In this document: positions 11,531 through 22,942 of the stretch, piece after piece
How the letters are laid out: each line of letters begins with the position of its first letter
How positions within the stretch are numbered: position 1 is the first letter of the stretch
From: Actinomucor elegans
Taxonomy: Eukaryota > Mucoromycota > Mucoromycetes > Mucorales > Mucoraceae
Direction: 5' to 3'
Length of the DNA stretch: 64,000 nucleotides
Assembly (NCBI GenBank): GCA_026027325.1
Contig: JAMSLZ010000006.1
Coordinates: forward strand, 682,001 to 746,000
Made by a program: the position numbers and the translations under genes
The notes under the pieces: generated by a model
Database searches by the model: none
Seen by the model: the letters and a program-made list of their open reading frames with translations, nothing else
Told to the model about the DNA's origin: nothing

Positions 11531-11560
11531 TGATCCTGATCAAAAGTCACACCTGATTAA
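11531..11560 (+). repeat. Dispersed 30-bp repeat, copy 2
   Basis: Matches the same consensus at about 24 of 30 positions. Intergenic. Confidence 0.5.
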
Positions 11561-14227
11561 TATTCCTCTCTCAAAATGGATTACTATGTCTATAAGAAAC
11601 CTTATTTAACCGAAATGCAACGGCTAGATTCTGTTTTTCAATAACTGATAGTACATACACTTATATAAAGCCCGTTTATTCAACTAACTGTATTGGTCCT
11701 GCTTTCTATAAAAGTTTTACTGTACACCAGTATACATAATGAATGGACATATTGAATTCACGCTCAGCTGGAGAAACGAGTTTGTTTGGAATCACTATTT
11801 CCTGACAATTTGATCAGAATCTGTAAGATTTAAGCCATTATTTTTTTTTCTAGTGATACCTTCTGCCAAAATTGTTAATGAAAATGTAATAATAATAACA
11901 GTATTATCATTTGTTCAGCAGAACCTGAGCTGATCTAATAGTACAAGAAATAGAGTTCTTGTGCTAGACTACCGCATTCGCAGTCCCGATATTAAACTAA
12001 TCTCTAATGGTGTGATCCTTTACTAGAATAATCTTCTACATAGAACAATACAACGTTATAATAATTACACCGCAAAACTGCAATACATCCCATACAGAAA
12101 CAATCCCAAATCATTCAGCTAAAGGGTAGATACATATAAACATCTTATTAAAGCAACAATTAAATGATAGCAATTCAATCGTGATTCGATCTACAGATAC
12201 ATTGTTGAATAAAAACTCCTAGTTGGCTTACTGTAGACTTTATTACTACCTTGCTCGATATCTATACTAAAACTACAGCTAGCTTATGTTAAACATCGAA
12301 ATAAACAAACGAGTACCATCTCTACATGACCAAAGAGTCATTGTAGGACTACCGCAAGGTATACGTAGAATTACAATCTTTGAATAGTGTGTTGTTTAAA
12401 CATCCGTATTAGCAACAAACTAAAAAGATTATCTATCAGTAATCGAGAATATTGCATCTTCTCACGATAATTCCGTGCTCACAAGGTACTACGATGATTT
12501 TGAATTGTACAGATCTGAGTACCGTCTCTTCTTGAGCTTCATGAGAACTTTGTCCAGATAGAATGAGTACCTCAACTAGCCCAGGTGTATATCATGGCTA
12601 GCATGGACTGTATTCATATACATGCAGATTCACAAGCAATTTCACAAGCAATTAGGCATTAGATAATATTATTTTCAATCAAGAATAATTATTGCTTCTG
12701 AATAAAAGGAAGTGGAATTCCGATGAATGATGCTGTGTTTCAAGTTAAGCACGTTCGCTTTGCTTTATTTGATTCAAATGCATCTCCTGTCTAGTGTGTG
12801 CTTGTCCAGATATAAAGTGATATTTCAGAGCTATTAAAAAAAAAGCAGGTCCATTTGTTAAAAAAAAAAAGACTAAATGCCAGTTTATATACGCGGGAAG
12901 TGTATGACAGAAGTAAATCAGATTATCTCTTGTTTCATTTTATTAGTTATTTCATTCAGAATGAAAGTACTCTTTCTATTAATTTATTTACTCAGCCCGA
13001 TATAGATGCATCTGACTGTTGATATAGATATAGATTATACTTCGCTTACTTCGATAATCAACTTTTCACCACCAGATGAACGTCCCACTTCTTATCAAGT
13101 CCAGTGCATTACTTTTTGTTTTCTTTATTGAGAGCAATTCCATTATCACTTGTATAATAACAAATATACCTGAGATTGAAAGCAAAATAATCAGCTACGT
13201 ATAGCATATTTTCTGCAGTAAAAAGTGACAGCAGAAGAAACTGTAGGAAGCTTTAGTTATGGTAGTACATTAAGAACAAGATTCTTTGATAAGAAGTTGC
13301 ACACAATCTATTGCGAAGGATTTTTTTTTTCTTGTAAGAGGTTATGGGCGAATTGCTTTTCATTTAAAAATAATATACTCTGTGTGTAAAACTTCAAAAA
13401 CAATAAAAGTTGTCCAGCTGATAGAAACTTATCGTATTTAGTTTAAATGTTGATTTGAATCATTAACTAGTTAGGTCTGGCGTAACACCATCCCCGTTTT
13501 TCGTACAATGTTTCTGTGGATTCTGCTTTACTGCAGTGGCTATCGTTTTAAGTGTAACTTAGAATTATTTCTTTATAAGGCGATATGTAGCACTTTTGGT
13601 AATTTGTCCAAAGCGGCATCCCATGTGATGAAACAGAATGCCTTGATATCAGAAGAACTTGTATTGGAAAGAATCGCCTTAAAAGACGAGAATATATTAT
13701 TTCTACTTTTCCGGGTAATGACCAAAAGTCCAAAGAATCGCTTTATTTAGTAAGACTGTGTAGTACCATGTTCAAATGGTTCATTCCAGGAATCAGTATC
13801 TATGATTGCTCAAGTTAAAAAGATGGACCCCAAAACTGAATCGGTTAATAGCGTACACATTTTTTTATGAGTACATTGGTTAATAACGCTTGTGTTATCA
13901 AATCAGAGAATTCAAGGTAACTCGAAATAAAGAAAATATCATCCGAAAAGCTTATTTTTGCTGAAATAGTCGATCACCGAGGCTCAAGGCATGTAATAAG
14001 TATCGTATTACCTATCAAATTCTCTCACCCTCCAATGTCTAACGCTTGATAATCCTGCTGAAATGCATACTGCCCGTCATCTGATTTTCTTGTCATAATG
14101 CCAATATATATAAAGGTGCATCTTCTACTCCTTTTTTTGCTCATTAAACTTCTTTATACTAAAACCTATACTCGCTCTGATTATATCTTTGTATATTACT
14201 CGTATACCCGTTATAGTCATCGATTGA

Positions 14228-16511
14228 ATGGAATCAAAAACTAGTATTCATTCGTCCCACTCTACTCATGAGGCGGGACGCTTTCAAGAAACAGTATTTA
14301 CCGAGAAAAAGGCAGCGAGCTTTTATGATGAAGACGTCGCTGGACCCAAAGATGAATTCTATGATGAAGACTCACCAATTGAAGAAGTTCGCGCTGTAGT
14401 GCCCAAGTAAGTTTGTAGGAAAGATCAATCATTGTATTGATACTAATATGTAAAATAGCACTGATGATCCTACCTTGCCAGTTTTCACCTTCCGTATGTG
14501 GTTCCTTGGTATCATGTTCAGTTGCATTTTGGCTTTCGTCAATCAGTTCTTCTTTTACAGACGTAATGCTATGAGCTTAACGCCACTTGTAGTGCAATTA
14601 ATCAGTTATCCTTTGGGTAAACTCTTGGAAAAAATTATCCCAAAGTCCAAATTCTTCAATCCTGGTCCATTCAACATGAAGGAACACGTATTAATTACTG
14701 CCATGGCCAATTGCTGTTACAGTACTGCCTATGCTGTCGAGATTATCACTGTTCAAGATTTATGGTACAACAGTTCCATGGGTTATGGTGGTGGTCTTCT
14801 TCTCATCTTAACTACTCAATTAATCGGTTTTGGTATGGCTGGTGTCCTCCGTCCTTACCTTGTCTATCCTTCTTCTATGGTCTGGCCCACAAATTTGGCA
14901 AATATCTCTCTTTTCCGTTCTTTCCATCTTCCTGATGGTGAATGGTCTGGCGTACCCCGTTACAAATACTTCTTGTACTGCATGGGTGGCATGTTTATTT
15001 ACTACTGGCTCCCAGGTTACTTCTTCACCGTCTTGGCCTTCTTTTCTTGGGCTTGTTGGATCAAACCCACTAACCGTACCTTGTCTCAATTGACTGGTGC
15101 CGCTGATGGTCTTGGTATGCTTGCAGTTTCCTTTGATTGGTCTACTATTGTTTCTTTCCTCGGCTCTCCTTTGATCGTCCCTGCTTGGGCTGTTGCAAAC
15201 ATTGCTGTTGGTGCCGCTGTAGTATCTTGGATCATTGTTCCCGCACTCTACTATAACAACGTCTGGGAATCTCAAAAGTTCCCCATCATTACTTCAGCTC
15301 TTTTCACCAGAGATGGTGGTGCCTGGAACAATAGTATCGTTATGAACCCTGATAACACATTGAATCAAGAAGTATATGATGAATATGGTCCTCTTTACAT
15401 GACAAGTTTCTTTGCTCTTACTTATGGTATTCTCTTTGCTGGTGTCACCAGTATCCTTACCCACACCTTCTTATACCATGGTAAAGATATTGTTCAACAA
15501 TTCAAGGCTTCTCGTTCTGATGCAGATGAGGATATTCATCGCAAGTTGATGCGTGCCTATCCTGAAGTTCCTCAATGGTGGTATCTTACCATTTTCTTTG
15601 GTTCTTTCGGTGCATCTTTCGGTGTCATCTATGGTTGGTATGATCAAATTCTTTTACCTTGGTGGGGTCTTATCCTGGCCATTGCTATTCCTGCCATCTT
15701 TGTCCTTCCTATTGGTATTATTCAAGCTGTTACTAACCAACAACCTGGTCTTAACATTATTACTGAACTTGTCATTGGTTATGCCTTGCCTGGCCGCCCT
15801 ATTGCCAATGTTACTTTCAAGACTTACGGTTACATTTCCATGTATCAATGTCTTACTTTTGTCAGCGATTTAAAGTTGGGTCATTATACCAAGGTTCCTC
15901 CCAAGGCCATGTTCTGGGTTCAATGTGTCGGTACCTGTATTGCTGGTGTCATCAACTTGGCTACAGCCAAATGGTTAATGGCCACTGTCGAAAATATCTG
16001 TACACCTGAAGCACATCCTTTTACTTGTCCTAATGCTCACACTTTCTACTCTGCCTCTATCATTTGGGGTACCATTGGTCCTGGTAACATGTTTGGTGGA
16101 ACTTCTCCCTATGCCGTCTTGAACTGGTTCTTCTTGGTCGGTTTCCTCTTACCTATTCCCTTCTATCTCTTGTCTAAAAAGTACCCCAACAGTAACTGGA
16201 AGTATGTACATATTCCTCTCATCTTTAATGCTACTGGTATGATGCCCCCTGCTGTACCCATGAACTTCTCCATGTGGTGTACTACTGGTTTCATATTCAT
16301 GTACTTCTTGCGTAAATACCGTCGTGAATGGTGGATCAAGTATAATTACCTTACCTCCGCTGCTTTCGACTCGGGCTGTGCTATTGCTGCTCTCATTATC
16401 TGGGGTGTTTTGCAAGGCTCTGGATACTCACCTGAATGGTGGGGCAATGGCTCCGATGTTAGTTTGGATAACTGCCCTCTTGCTGGTGCTAAAGGACCAG
16501 GATCTGATTAA
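14228..16511 (+). CDS. OPT-family oligopeptide transporter
   Basis: Proton-coupled transporter of small peptides or metal chelates in the plasma membrane. Exons 14228-14406 and 14459-16511, 743 residues. A hydrophilic acidic N-terminus leads to DDPTLPVFTFRMWFLGIMFS, the typical start of the membrane domain, and then to the family motif NPGPFNMKEH at about residue 125. Many hydrophobic segments follow; also seen are YGPLYMTSFFALTYG, MRAYPEVPQWWY, PGRPIANVTFKTYG, KVPPKAMFWVQ (the KIPPR-type motif) and the TGFIFMYFLRKYRREWWIKYNYLTSAAFDSG block near the end. All are standard for the fungal PT clade of OPT proteins. Codon use is visibly more biased (frequent GGT, CTT, ACC) than in neighbouring genes, which suggests high expression. 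Substrate is not predictable from sequence. Confidence 0.95.
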
Positions 16512-17627
16512 CTATAAGCTCATACCCATTCATGTATCTTTCTTTATTCTAATATTTTTTCTTATTAATCTAATAAATAATCAATCTTTTTCTTTCTTAT
16601 TCTTATATGTATAGTGCTATTACTGCCACCATTGCAGATATATTTATGGATCAGTAGCCTTAACAAAAATGTTTGATCTTATCGCTCTTTTGTGTTACAT
16701 ATATCACCAAATACATTAACTAAAATCGATTACCTACATTATGTAATGAAGCGGCATCATTAAGTAATGTAGTTACTTAATTTCACATTGTGTGATATAT
16801 AAAAAGATGCAATATTGGGTGGTTTCATAACTGATAAGCTGCCTCAGGCCGCTAGATATTGCTAATAAGATAGCGTTAAAGGACAAAGTGCCAATTTTCA
16901 ACCCTTCAACTGTGCTTATCATAATTTCAGAGAAGTGTTGAATGAATGGACATTGATAACCTTATGCATGCATTGAGATGCAGCCAGGATCGGGTATTGG
17001 AGGTTTAAAGACTGTACATTTGTCGGAAAAACTAAATACAGAGTAAAAGATAAGGGGTTCGTTTCCACTTTGAATACCTATCCACTATCAGGCACATACA
17101 CACATATTTGTGAGTTGACTAAATAAAAGGTTTTTTCTTTATATACTTATAAGGCCTAGAACTGTACTTTCGTTTTACTTGTTAGTTACATACACCACTG
17201 ATTTGAAATGTCGCTATTAACACGAATAAACCATAAACCCCATTCTTTTTTTTTTCCCACAACCTCTGATATTCTGATAGATGAAGTAGCTCATTTTGAA
17301 CATAGGATGCTATTTAAATATACCTTTAAATCGAGGTTGACTGCTAGTTATATTGATCATTAAATTCACAATATCTAAAATACGATACACAGACTGAGCT
17401 TTAGCAAATTAATACTCCAATGGATGTAGTAGTTTATTACAAACGTCGAATAGTCTTCAGATGCAGTATTAAACTTGTATTGATTGAGAAATGTAATATT
17501 GAAAATAAGAAAAATTCCACAGACATGCAATATATATATTATTGCATTTAAAGGACAAAGAGTAGCACTATGATTATATATTTTCGTGTAAATTATTTAT
17601 ATAATAATGATCAATAAATCTCCCAAC

Positions 17628-17657
17628 TGATTCCAGTCAAAAGTCGTATCTAATTAC
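17628..17657 (+). repeat. Dispersed 30-bp repeat, copy 3
   Basis: Matches the consensus at about 26 of 30 positions. It is followed by ATGCTCAAAATAAAT, also found in similar form after the copy at 46443-46472, so homology extends past the 30-bp core. Confidence 0.65.
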
Positions 17658-17819
17658 TACATGCTCAAAATAAATATCCATTCATAATATCATCACTTTT
17701 GTCGAATTCAATGTCTCGTCTGCATTTATTAGTTCACGCCCTTTATTTGCTTAATTGAAAATCCCTTTATAAGTATAGACTGACAGCCGGTTATCTAATG
17801 ACATTGAAGGATATTTCAT

Positions 17820-17823
<4 letters not shown>

Positions 17824-17850
<27 letters not shown>
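17824..17850 (+). repeat. Poly-T tract
   Basis: Run of nearly 30 T. On the minus strand it would be a poly-A tract 80-110 nt after the stop of the FYVE-RING gene. Confidence 0.8.
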
Positions 17851-17931
17851 AGATACCTACAAACATAAAAAGATTACCCGTGCATTTATGGTATATCGTA
17901 AAATTACAAAAGGGAGTTTATTTCAATGATC

Positions 17932-18442
17932 TCAGGACCTAAAGACGTTGATCAACTTGAGAATAGGCTCACGACATATGGGACACTCGTTTTTTGAATT
18001 CATAAGCTAGATACAATCTTAGATTAGCTCATCGCGTGCTACCATTTTTCTATGGTATCTTACCGTTTTAGCGCAGTCTTTGCATGTCGCCATATGTCCA
18101 CAGTCCAAAAATACACAATTTTGCTGAGCATCAAAACATATTCGACATAATGAATCCTCGTTATTACTCTGACCACCACCATTACTGCTTTCGTTGTTTT
18201 CAGCTTTGTACTGATCAACTAATCTAATAACTAATTTGACAAGCTCAGACTTTTCAATAACGTGCGATTGCTCTACAAAGTTGGCTTTCAGTATCAATTT
18301 AAGTGTGCGTACGGATAACGAGGCGGGATCTATCTTGGATTTGACTATATCATGCAGTGATAGTACATCTTCTTTATTATTAATAGGCGGAGAAGCACTT
18401 TGTTGTCGCTGTTGGTGTGGTATATTGGATGCAGATTGCTGT

Positions 18443-18480
<38 letters not shown>

Positions 18481-19365
18481 GCGTAAGAACTGTTCTCTAC
18501 GTTGCCGATCTAATCTTTCTCTTTCAGCCTCCTGCCTTAATCGTCTTTCTTGCTCCATTCTACGCTGCTCTTGTTCTCTGCGCTGTCTCTGTATTTCTTG
18601 TTCTCTACGTTGATGTTGTTCCTGTTCTTGATTGTTGGAAGTTGGAGGTGTAAAGAGGTCTTGTACAATATTTGAGAAAGAAAAGGCTCCATTATTGTTA
18701 TTATCATTGGCTGAAGACACAGTTGGTTTAGTTCTACTTGTTCTATAATACATTTCATTCTGGTTGGATATAGGTTTTGTATTAAAGATGATGCGAACTA
18801 AATCATTCTTTTCTATTGCAGTTTTGAAAGGTAGATGATAAGCGTTGATGTATTCTTTGAGCTCTTTCGGTGATAGTTGAGATAGTTCGCTCGAATTCAT
18901 ATTCTGCATATCAATGAGCTTTTGACAAGTATCACAGCACCGTACAGGACTATTATCAAGTTAATATTTTGAAAAGAGAAAGTGAATAAAGAAGCTTCTT
19001 ACTTGTCATAGCCGAACTTTTTTAAAGAATTTCTATGATCTGAACAGTTTGAACAAACAACATTACCTGTATATTATATATTAAAGGGTAAATTCCAGGT
19101 TTATAGTACGGGATTGGCTTACCGCAGTTTCTACAATGATACTTTTGCTTGAATAGATTAAACATTCCCCCACATTCGTAACAGTGCTTGGTACTGTTGA
19201 AGGGTTTTAGTTTTGGAATGACAAAAACCCCTCCAGGACCGTAGTTTCCTCTATTATTTGCTTGCGACAGTGTGTTATATACTGAAATTAGGATGAAGAA
19301 TTGGAAAAGAAAGGGAAAAAAAAAAGTATACTTTTATGTGAAAGAAACCCGTGGATTGGGTTCAT
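17932..19365 (-). CDS. FYVE zinc finger plus C-terminal RING protein (RFFL/RNF34-like E3 ligase)
   Basis: Probable ubiquitin E3 ligase on endosomal membranes. Exons in transcript order: 19332-19365, 19123-19281, 19003-19066, 18064-18949, 17932-18006; 1218 nt = 405 residues. An N-terminal FYVE-type zinc finger (about 40-95) reads CYECGGMFNLFKQKYHCRNCG, then NVVCSNCS and VRCCDTC. Two SAP-like helical segments follow (LSPKELKEYINAYHLPF; DPASLSVRTLKLILKANFVE), separated by a charged Glu/Arg/Gln coiled-coil region and a tract of about 16 Gln. The C-terminal RING reads CRICFDAQQNCVFLDCGHMATCKDCAK then ECPICREPI and ends NVFRS. This order and the VFRS end match vertebrate RFFL (CARP2) and RNF34. The last intron separates the two halves of the RING; reading through it would stop after VARDELI. 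Known: RFFL/RNF34 ubiquitinate signalling proteins; the fungal role is unknown. Confidence 0.88.
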
Positions 19366-19529
19366 ATCTCCCGCACGTGATAGAACCGAAATGACCTTTC
19401 TCGAAGCTTTTCTTTTAAGTCATTACTAATCAATAAAAAGATGGATTGGATGGCAGAGCAGTTTATTCAAAAGTATTAAGTATTACAATATAAAGGATTT
19501 AAAGGATATAAGTTTATGTACATGTGTTT

Positions 19530-20501
19530 TTACCACTCCAGAGCGGTTTGACAGAGCTTGGGTCTTGATTTTACTTCAAAGATACCTCGAACAAGGTCTT
19601 CAATGACTTTGTCATCATCTAGCGTATTTTCTACAATGTCTTTACAATAGCAAGGTGTTACTCGGCCATACCAAATGGCTCGATGACCATGATGTGTGTA
19701 TACAACTATATTACCAGCAAAAGCATGTCCTATACATTTGTATGTATATATGTTAGTTTTTAATATAATTTAAACAAATACCATACCTCCTAGATGACTG
19801 GACAAGGCTATTTGAGTTGAGCCTACCTCTTCTTCCTGAGATGCTGCTTGCTTTAATGCACTTTCTAAAAGAGGTCCTACTGTCCCACAACGACGATCTT
19901 TGTTACCATGACCGCACACCAGGATTAAACTAGAAAAAGGGCATGGATGGGTGGAAAAGGCTTGATAACATGGTTTTCCAAAGATATAATCCAGTAATGC
20001 ATCGACTCTTTTGGGAGTGATGTTGGAAATGATAATGTTGTCAGGAAGTAGTATAATGTCAGTTCCTCTTGTTGAATGAATCGACGGTAAGGAACAATTG
20101 GTTATAATCACACGCTGATTTTCGTCTTCTTTTGTGTTACTATATGCTGGATGATACCGATTTTCAAAAGGCCGTTTATCCAAATTTTTGCGTTTACGAA
20201 CAAGTTGTATAAATGTGTGCGCCAATCCTTCATCTTCAATATGCGCTGGCCAATTGGTTCTTCCAGTCATGATGATGATATGGATAGAATAAGGCGGCAC
20301 TGTATTATGGAGTGGTTTAGATTGATCTATATTCAAATTAGCTGGCAAAGGCGGATGTGCACAAGGCTTAGTACATCCTTTACAATCAATAGGCACGACA
20401 GGAGTCAGTTCTTGAATATCAATAGGAGGTATTGTAGTAGCTAATTCGCTAGTACAAGACGATGAATAGAGGCTATTAATACAGTTTGCTAACCATTTCA
20501 T
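19530..20501 (-). CDS. Aim32-like sucrase/ferredoxin-like protein
   Basis: Exons 19787-20501 and 19530-19729, 304 residues. The C-terminal half has the thioredoxin-fold ferredoxin signature: LVCGHGNKDRRCGTVGPLL (about 205-220) with its two Cys, then SSHLGGHAFAGNIVVY and WYGRVTPCYCKDIVE, ending LCQTALEW. The N-terminal half has a CKGCTKPCAHPP cluster (about 40-50). Known: the family includes yeast Aim32, a [2Fe-2S] protein of the mitochondrial matrix and intermembrane space that takes part in thiol redox control of import machinery. Inference: a similar mitochondrial role here, though no obvious presequence is seen. The intron splits the GGH motif. Family call is good; function is by homology only. 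Confidence 0.85.
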
Positions 20502-20615
20502 TTTAGAAAAAAAGAATAAGAGAACAAAGAGCTTTCCACCCTAGTCCTTCTGCTTATTTATTGGAGCAATTTTTTTTTTAAATCTCAGTTATCAGATCTT
20601 TTCATCAGCTGCAGG

Positions 20616-21033
20616 TTACTTTTGGGCTTTATCACAGAAAGCAGCAAGTTCAATATCTCTTGTGGACAAACCCTGACAGTCATGTGTAGATAAAGTGACC
20701 TCAACTCTATTATAGACCTAAAATATATCTTAATCAACTTATTCATACCAACATGACTATGTAACTTACATTGAACCACTCAGGATGATGATCCATCTTA
20801 TCTGCTTTCAATGCAACACGCGTCATGAACCCAAAAGCTTCGTTAAAATCGCTGAACACGTACTTTTTGATGATAGCATCTCGGTTTTCTACCAGTGTCC
20901 ATCCAGCTGCAAGTAAAGGAGAAAGAAGGCTTTCGCGTTGAGCTTCAGAGAGTGTAGTAATAGACATGCTCTTTGTAAAATGATTTTTAGTGGAAAAGAA
21001 AGGTTTTAATCCTGTTGACCGAAGCAAAAGCAT
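20616..21033 (-). CDS. Pterin-4a-carbinolamine dehydratase
   Basis: Small enzyme that dehydrates 4a-hydroxy-tetrahydrobiopterin, recycling pterin cofactor. Exons 20770-21033 and 20616-20717, 121 residues. The core is [36 protein letters not shown] followed by [20 protein letters not shown] with [16 protein letters not shown]; the HHPEW and the later His/Asp are the catalytic signature of the PCD/DCoH family. The first 22 residues ([20 protein letters not shown]) are basic and Ser/Thr-rich and look like a mitochondrial presequence; a second Met at 23 could give a cytosolic form. The intron falls inside the signature (FN|VYNR). Only 123 bp separate it from the upstream minus-strand neighbour, which leaves little promoter room. 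Confidence 0.92.
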
Positions 21034-21156
21034 TATATATTTCCCACGGATTCACTAAAGAAGAAAAAAGGAATGCTACCTAGCAAACGATAGGCCAGTT
21101 TAACTACCACTGTTAAAGTACTTCAAGGTCCGCTAATAGCATCAGACCTTTTATTT

Positions 21157-21773
21157 TTATTGTTCAATCACTTGAATGACAGGTTTATCTACAGGTTTAC
21201 TGGTATTGGGTATAATCAACTTTTCATCTTCACTATCTTCATCTTCACTATCTGATTGTCCGGGTTTTTTTTCCTCATAAACACCGAGACCAAGATTCTA
21301 CAAAAAAGTGGTGAGTGCTTTGCAATTTTTAATCTTAATATCCGGTATTTACCATCTCAATATATTGACTATCTTCCTCTTCTACATTCTCAATATCTAA
21401 CTTGGAAGGGTCGACTTTTTCAAGTTGCTCGTTGGCGCTTTTCAGTTGGGGTAAAAAGGCTTGAACGCGCGATAGAACTGCCATAAACTTTTAGATCTAG
21501 AGATCATTTCATTATAATCAAGGCATAAAACTTACTGTCACTAGGTGGTCCAACATTAAACGTCTTTTTTTCTCCAGAAGCAAGCATAGAAGGTATATCA
21601 TTGATACTTTTTTCAGCGCCATTAGGAGCAATTAAGTCATCTATCAAAAAAATAAAGTCCCAATACATTAGAACCTTAATCTAAACAATTAATAATCGAT
21701 CATTATGTATACCTAATATCTTTTTCTTTCCATTAACATTTAAGAGATCGGAGGAGCGTTGAGAATTAGCCAT
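21157..21773 (-). CDS. NOPCHAP1-like (DUF4598) small acidic protein
   Basis: Exons 21713-21773, 21536-21640, 21353-21477, 21157-21297; 432 nt = 143 residues. It reads MANSQRSSDLLNVNGKKKI, DDLIAPNGAEKS, FNVGPPSDILSRVQAFLPQL, DIENVEEEDSQYIEMNLGLG, and an acidic tail. The combination of xVLSRVxxFLPQL, an ENVEE(D) acidic helix and an IEMxLGLG end resembles human NOPCHAP1 (C12orf45) and its fungal relatives. Known: NOPCHAP1 bridges NOP58 to the R2TP chaperone in box C/D snoRNP assembly. This is recognition from memory of a short motif set, so it is a moderate call. The third exon uses acceptor TATGGCAG; an ATG just before it gives a tempting but wrong internal start. Confidence 0.6.
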
Positions 21774-22073
21774 GATCTAAGTTTTTATAAAGCGTATTTG
21801 ACAACTGAATAATGGAAAAGCAGCATCTGCAAAATTTTCTTCAGTCGTTTATCCTCCGCTATCCAATTATAATTAATTATTTGAGAGAAGATTACATTTC
21901 GATCATTGTAATGATTTGATCTTGCTTCGTATATTTTTCGCGTAAAAAATTGATAAAAATATATTTATCTTCTCTCGCAGGTACCCAAACTGTGTTAACT
22001 ATTAAGCGTATTTCTAAAACGAATCATATGCCCTCAAGAAAATATTATTTTCTTCTGTTTCAGGTTTCTCGAC

Positions 22074-22103
22074 TAGTCTTAGTCAAAAGTCGCATCTAAT
22101 TAG
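22074..22103 (+). repeat. Dispersed 30-bp repeat, copy 4
   Basis: Contains the full core GTCAAAAGTCGCATCTAATT; differences lie in the first seven bases only. Confidence 0.7.
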
Positions 22104-22228
22104 AGAACTGGACTCAAGATAAGCTGTAAACTCTTCTACAATACACATTTGATTAAATTGGAGTGACTGAATCCAAGTGTTATGTATATGGCTCGTAAAA
22201 TGGTCTATTCATCTCTAGATTAGTCGGC

Positions 22229-22258
22229 CGATTTCAGTCAAATGTCGCTTCTGACGAA
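22229..22258 (+). repeat. Dispersed 30-bp repeat, copy 5
   Basis: Diverged copy, with TTTCAGTCAAATGTCGCTTC matching the core region. Same orientation as copy 4. Confidence 0.5.
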
Positions 22259-22484
22259 CTGTACTTGTCTAGAATAAACTATTTCGTCTACTGAATTACG
22301 TGTTTAAATAAAGCATATAAAATATATAATATCTATCAAAACGTAGCCGTTGATTTTATATCACCATACTTTTATCTTGGTTTCAAAAGCCCAATCAGAT
22401 CCGTTCTCAAAGCCGGAGTTTCTTCGGGCCTACCCATCCTTCCCCTACTACTCCTGTTTTCTCTGATTACCAAACACATTCAAC

Positions 22485-22942
22485 ATGGAGGCCTATAAAA
22501 ACATTGAAAATCCACTAGAGAAACTCGTTAATGAATCTGGTGAAAACATTGCTGATGTCCTCTGCCCAAAGGAAAATTGTAAATGTGTCATTTTACGAAA
22601 GAAGGCTGCTACTTTAGTCGAACGAGATGGCTCAAAGGTAAAAAAAAAAAAAAAAAAAATACTCGGTTTCCAGATCCATATTCGAAATGTGCACTAATAT
22701 TTAAATAGCTTGCTTTACCAGGATCTTCTTTACCCTCTAATAGTTTACTTCAAAACAACGATACTCACTTTTGGCACGTAGGCAGTATGATTGATTTTGA
22801 AAACGTTGGCTTTTCAATTACAGTTGGTACTACGAAATATCTGTCTTGTGCTGACTGTGACCTTGGACCCATTGGATATCATGATACTACTAACCCAAAG
22901 GAGTTCGTTGTTAGTATCCAACGCGCAAAATATAGATTTTAA
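22485..22942 (+). CDS. MSS4/DSS4-type Rab chaperone
   Basis: Binds nucleotide-free exocytic Rab GTPases and speeds GDP release. Exons 22485-22637 and 22709-22942, 128 residues. Two zinc-binding pairs are present: CPKENCKC (about 27-34) and CADCDLGPIGYHD (about 100-112). The family block is FWHVGSMIDFENVGFSITVGTTKYLSCADC. The length fits MSS4 (RABIF). Starts MEAYKNIENPLEKL, with no better upstream ATG. The intron opens with GTA followed by a run of about 20 A. Known: yeast Dss4 acts on Sec4 in secretion; a role in polar secretion here is inference. Confidence 0.92.

Larger units (their letters stand above)
8437..14227. other. Gene-poor region of 5.8 kb with relics
   Basis: No intact gene was found in either strand. 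The region holds two clear copies of the dispersed 30-bp repeat (9645-9674, 11531-11560) and diverged ones near 9182-9240 and 10628-10665. It also has a degenerate triplication with a period of about 140 bp (about 10170-10600). A short decayed stretch near 12297-12390 reads VIVGLPQG, reminiscent of reverse transcriptase but too weak to call. An 80-codon frame at 13508-13750 has no recognisable family. It looks like an old transposon graveyard. Confidence 0.6.
16512..17931. other. Intergenic, 3' sides of two converging genes
   Basis: Spacer of 1.4 kb without a gene. It contains a short inverted repeat TTAAGTAA-tgtag-TTACTTAA near 16761-16782, one copy of the dispersed repeat (17628-17657) and a T tract of nearly 30 bases near 17824-17850, just beyond the FYVE-RING stop. 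Confidence 0.6.
21774..22484. other. Intergenic with two dispersed repeats
   Basis: Divergent promoter space between the NOPCHAP1-like and MSS4 genes. It holds two same-orientation copies of the dispersed repeat (22074-22103, 22229-22258) about 155 bp apart. Confidence 0.6.

Noticed and set aside
12297..12560. Reverse-transcriptase-like words (VIVGLPQG and, later, a YYDDFEL-like stretch)
   Set aside because: Suggestive of a decayed LINE, but frames are broken after about 30 codons and spacing of the blocks does not fit well enough to call an element.
14820..15275. Long minus-strand frame of 151 codons inside the OPT gene
   Set aside because: Shadow of the highly biased codon use in the transporter gene; no family resemblance.
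21478..21500. Internal ATG giving MAVLSRVQAF as a start for the NOPCHAP1-like gene
   Set aside because: The ATG lies in the intron just before acceptor TATGGCAG; upstream exons join in frame to ILSRVQAF.
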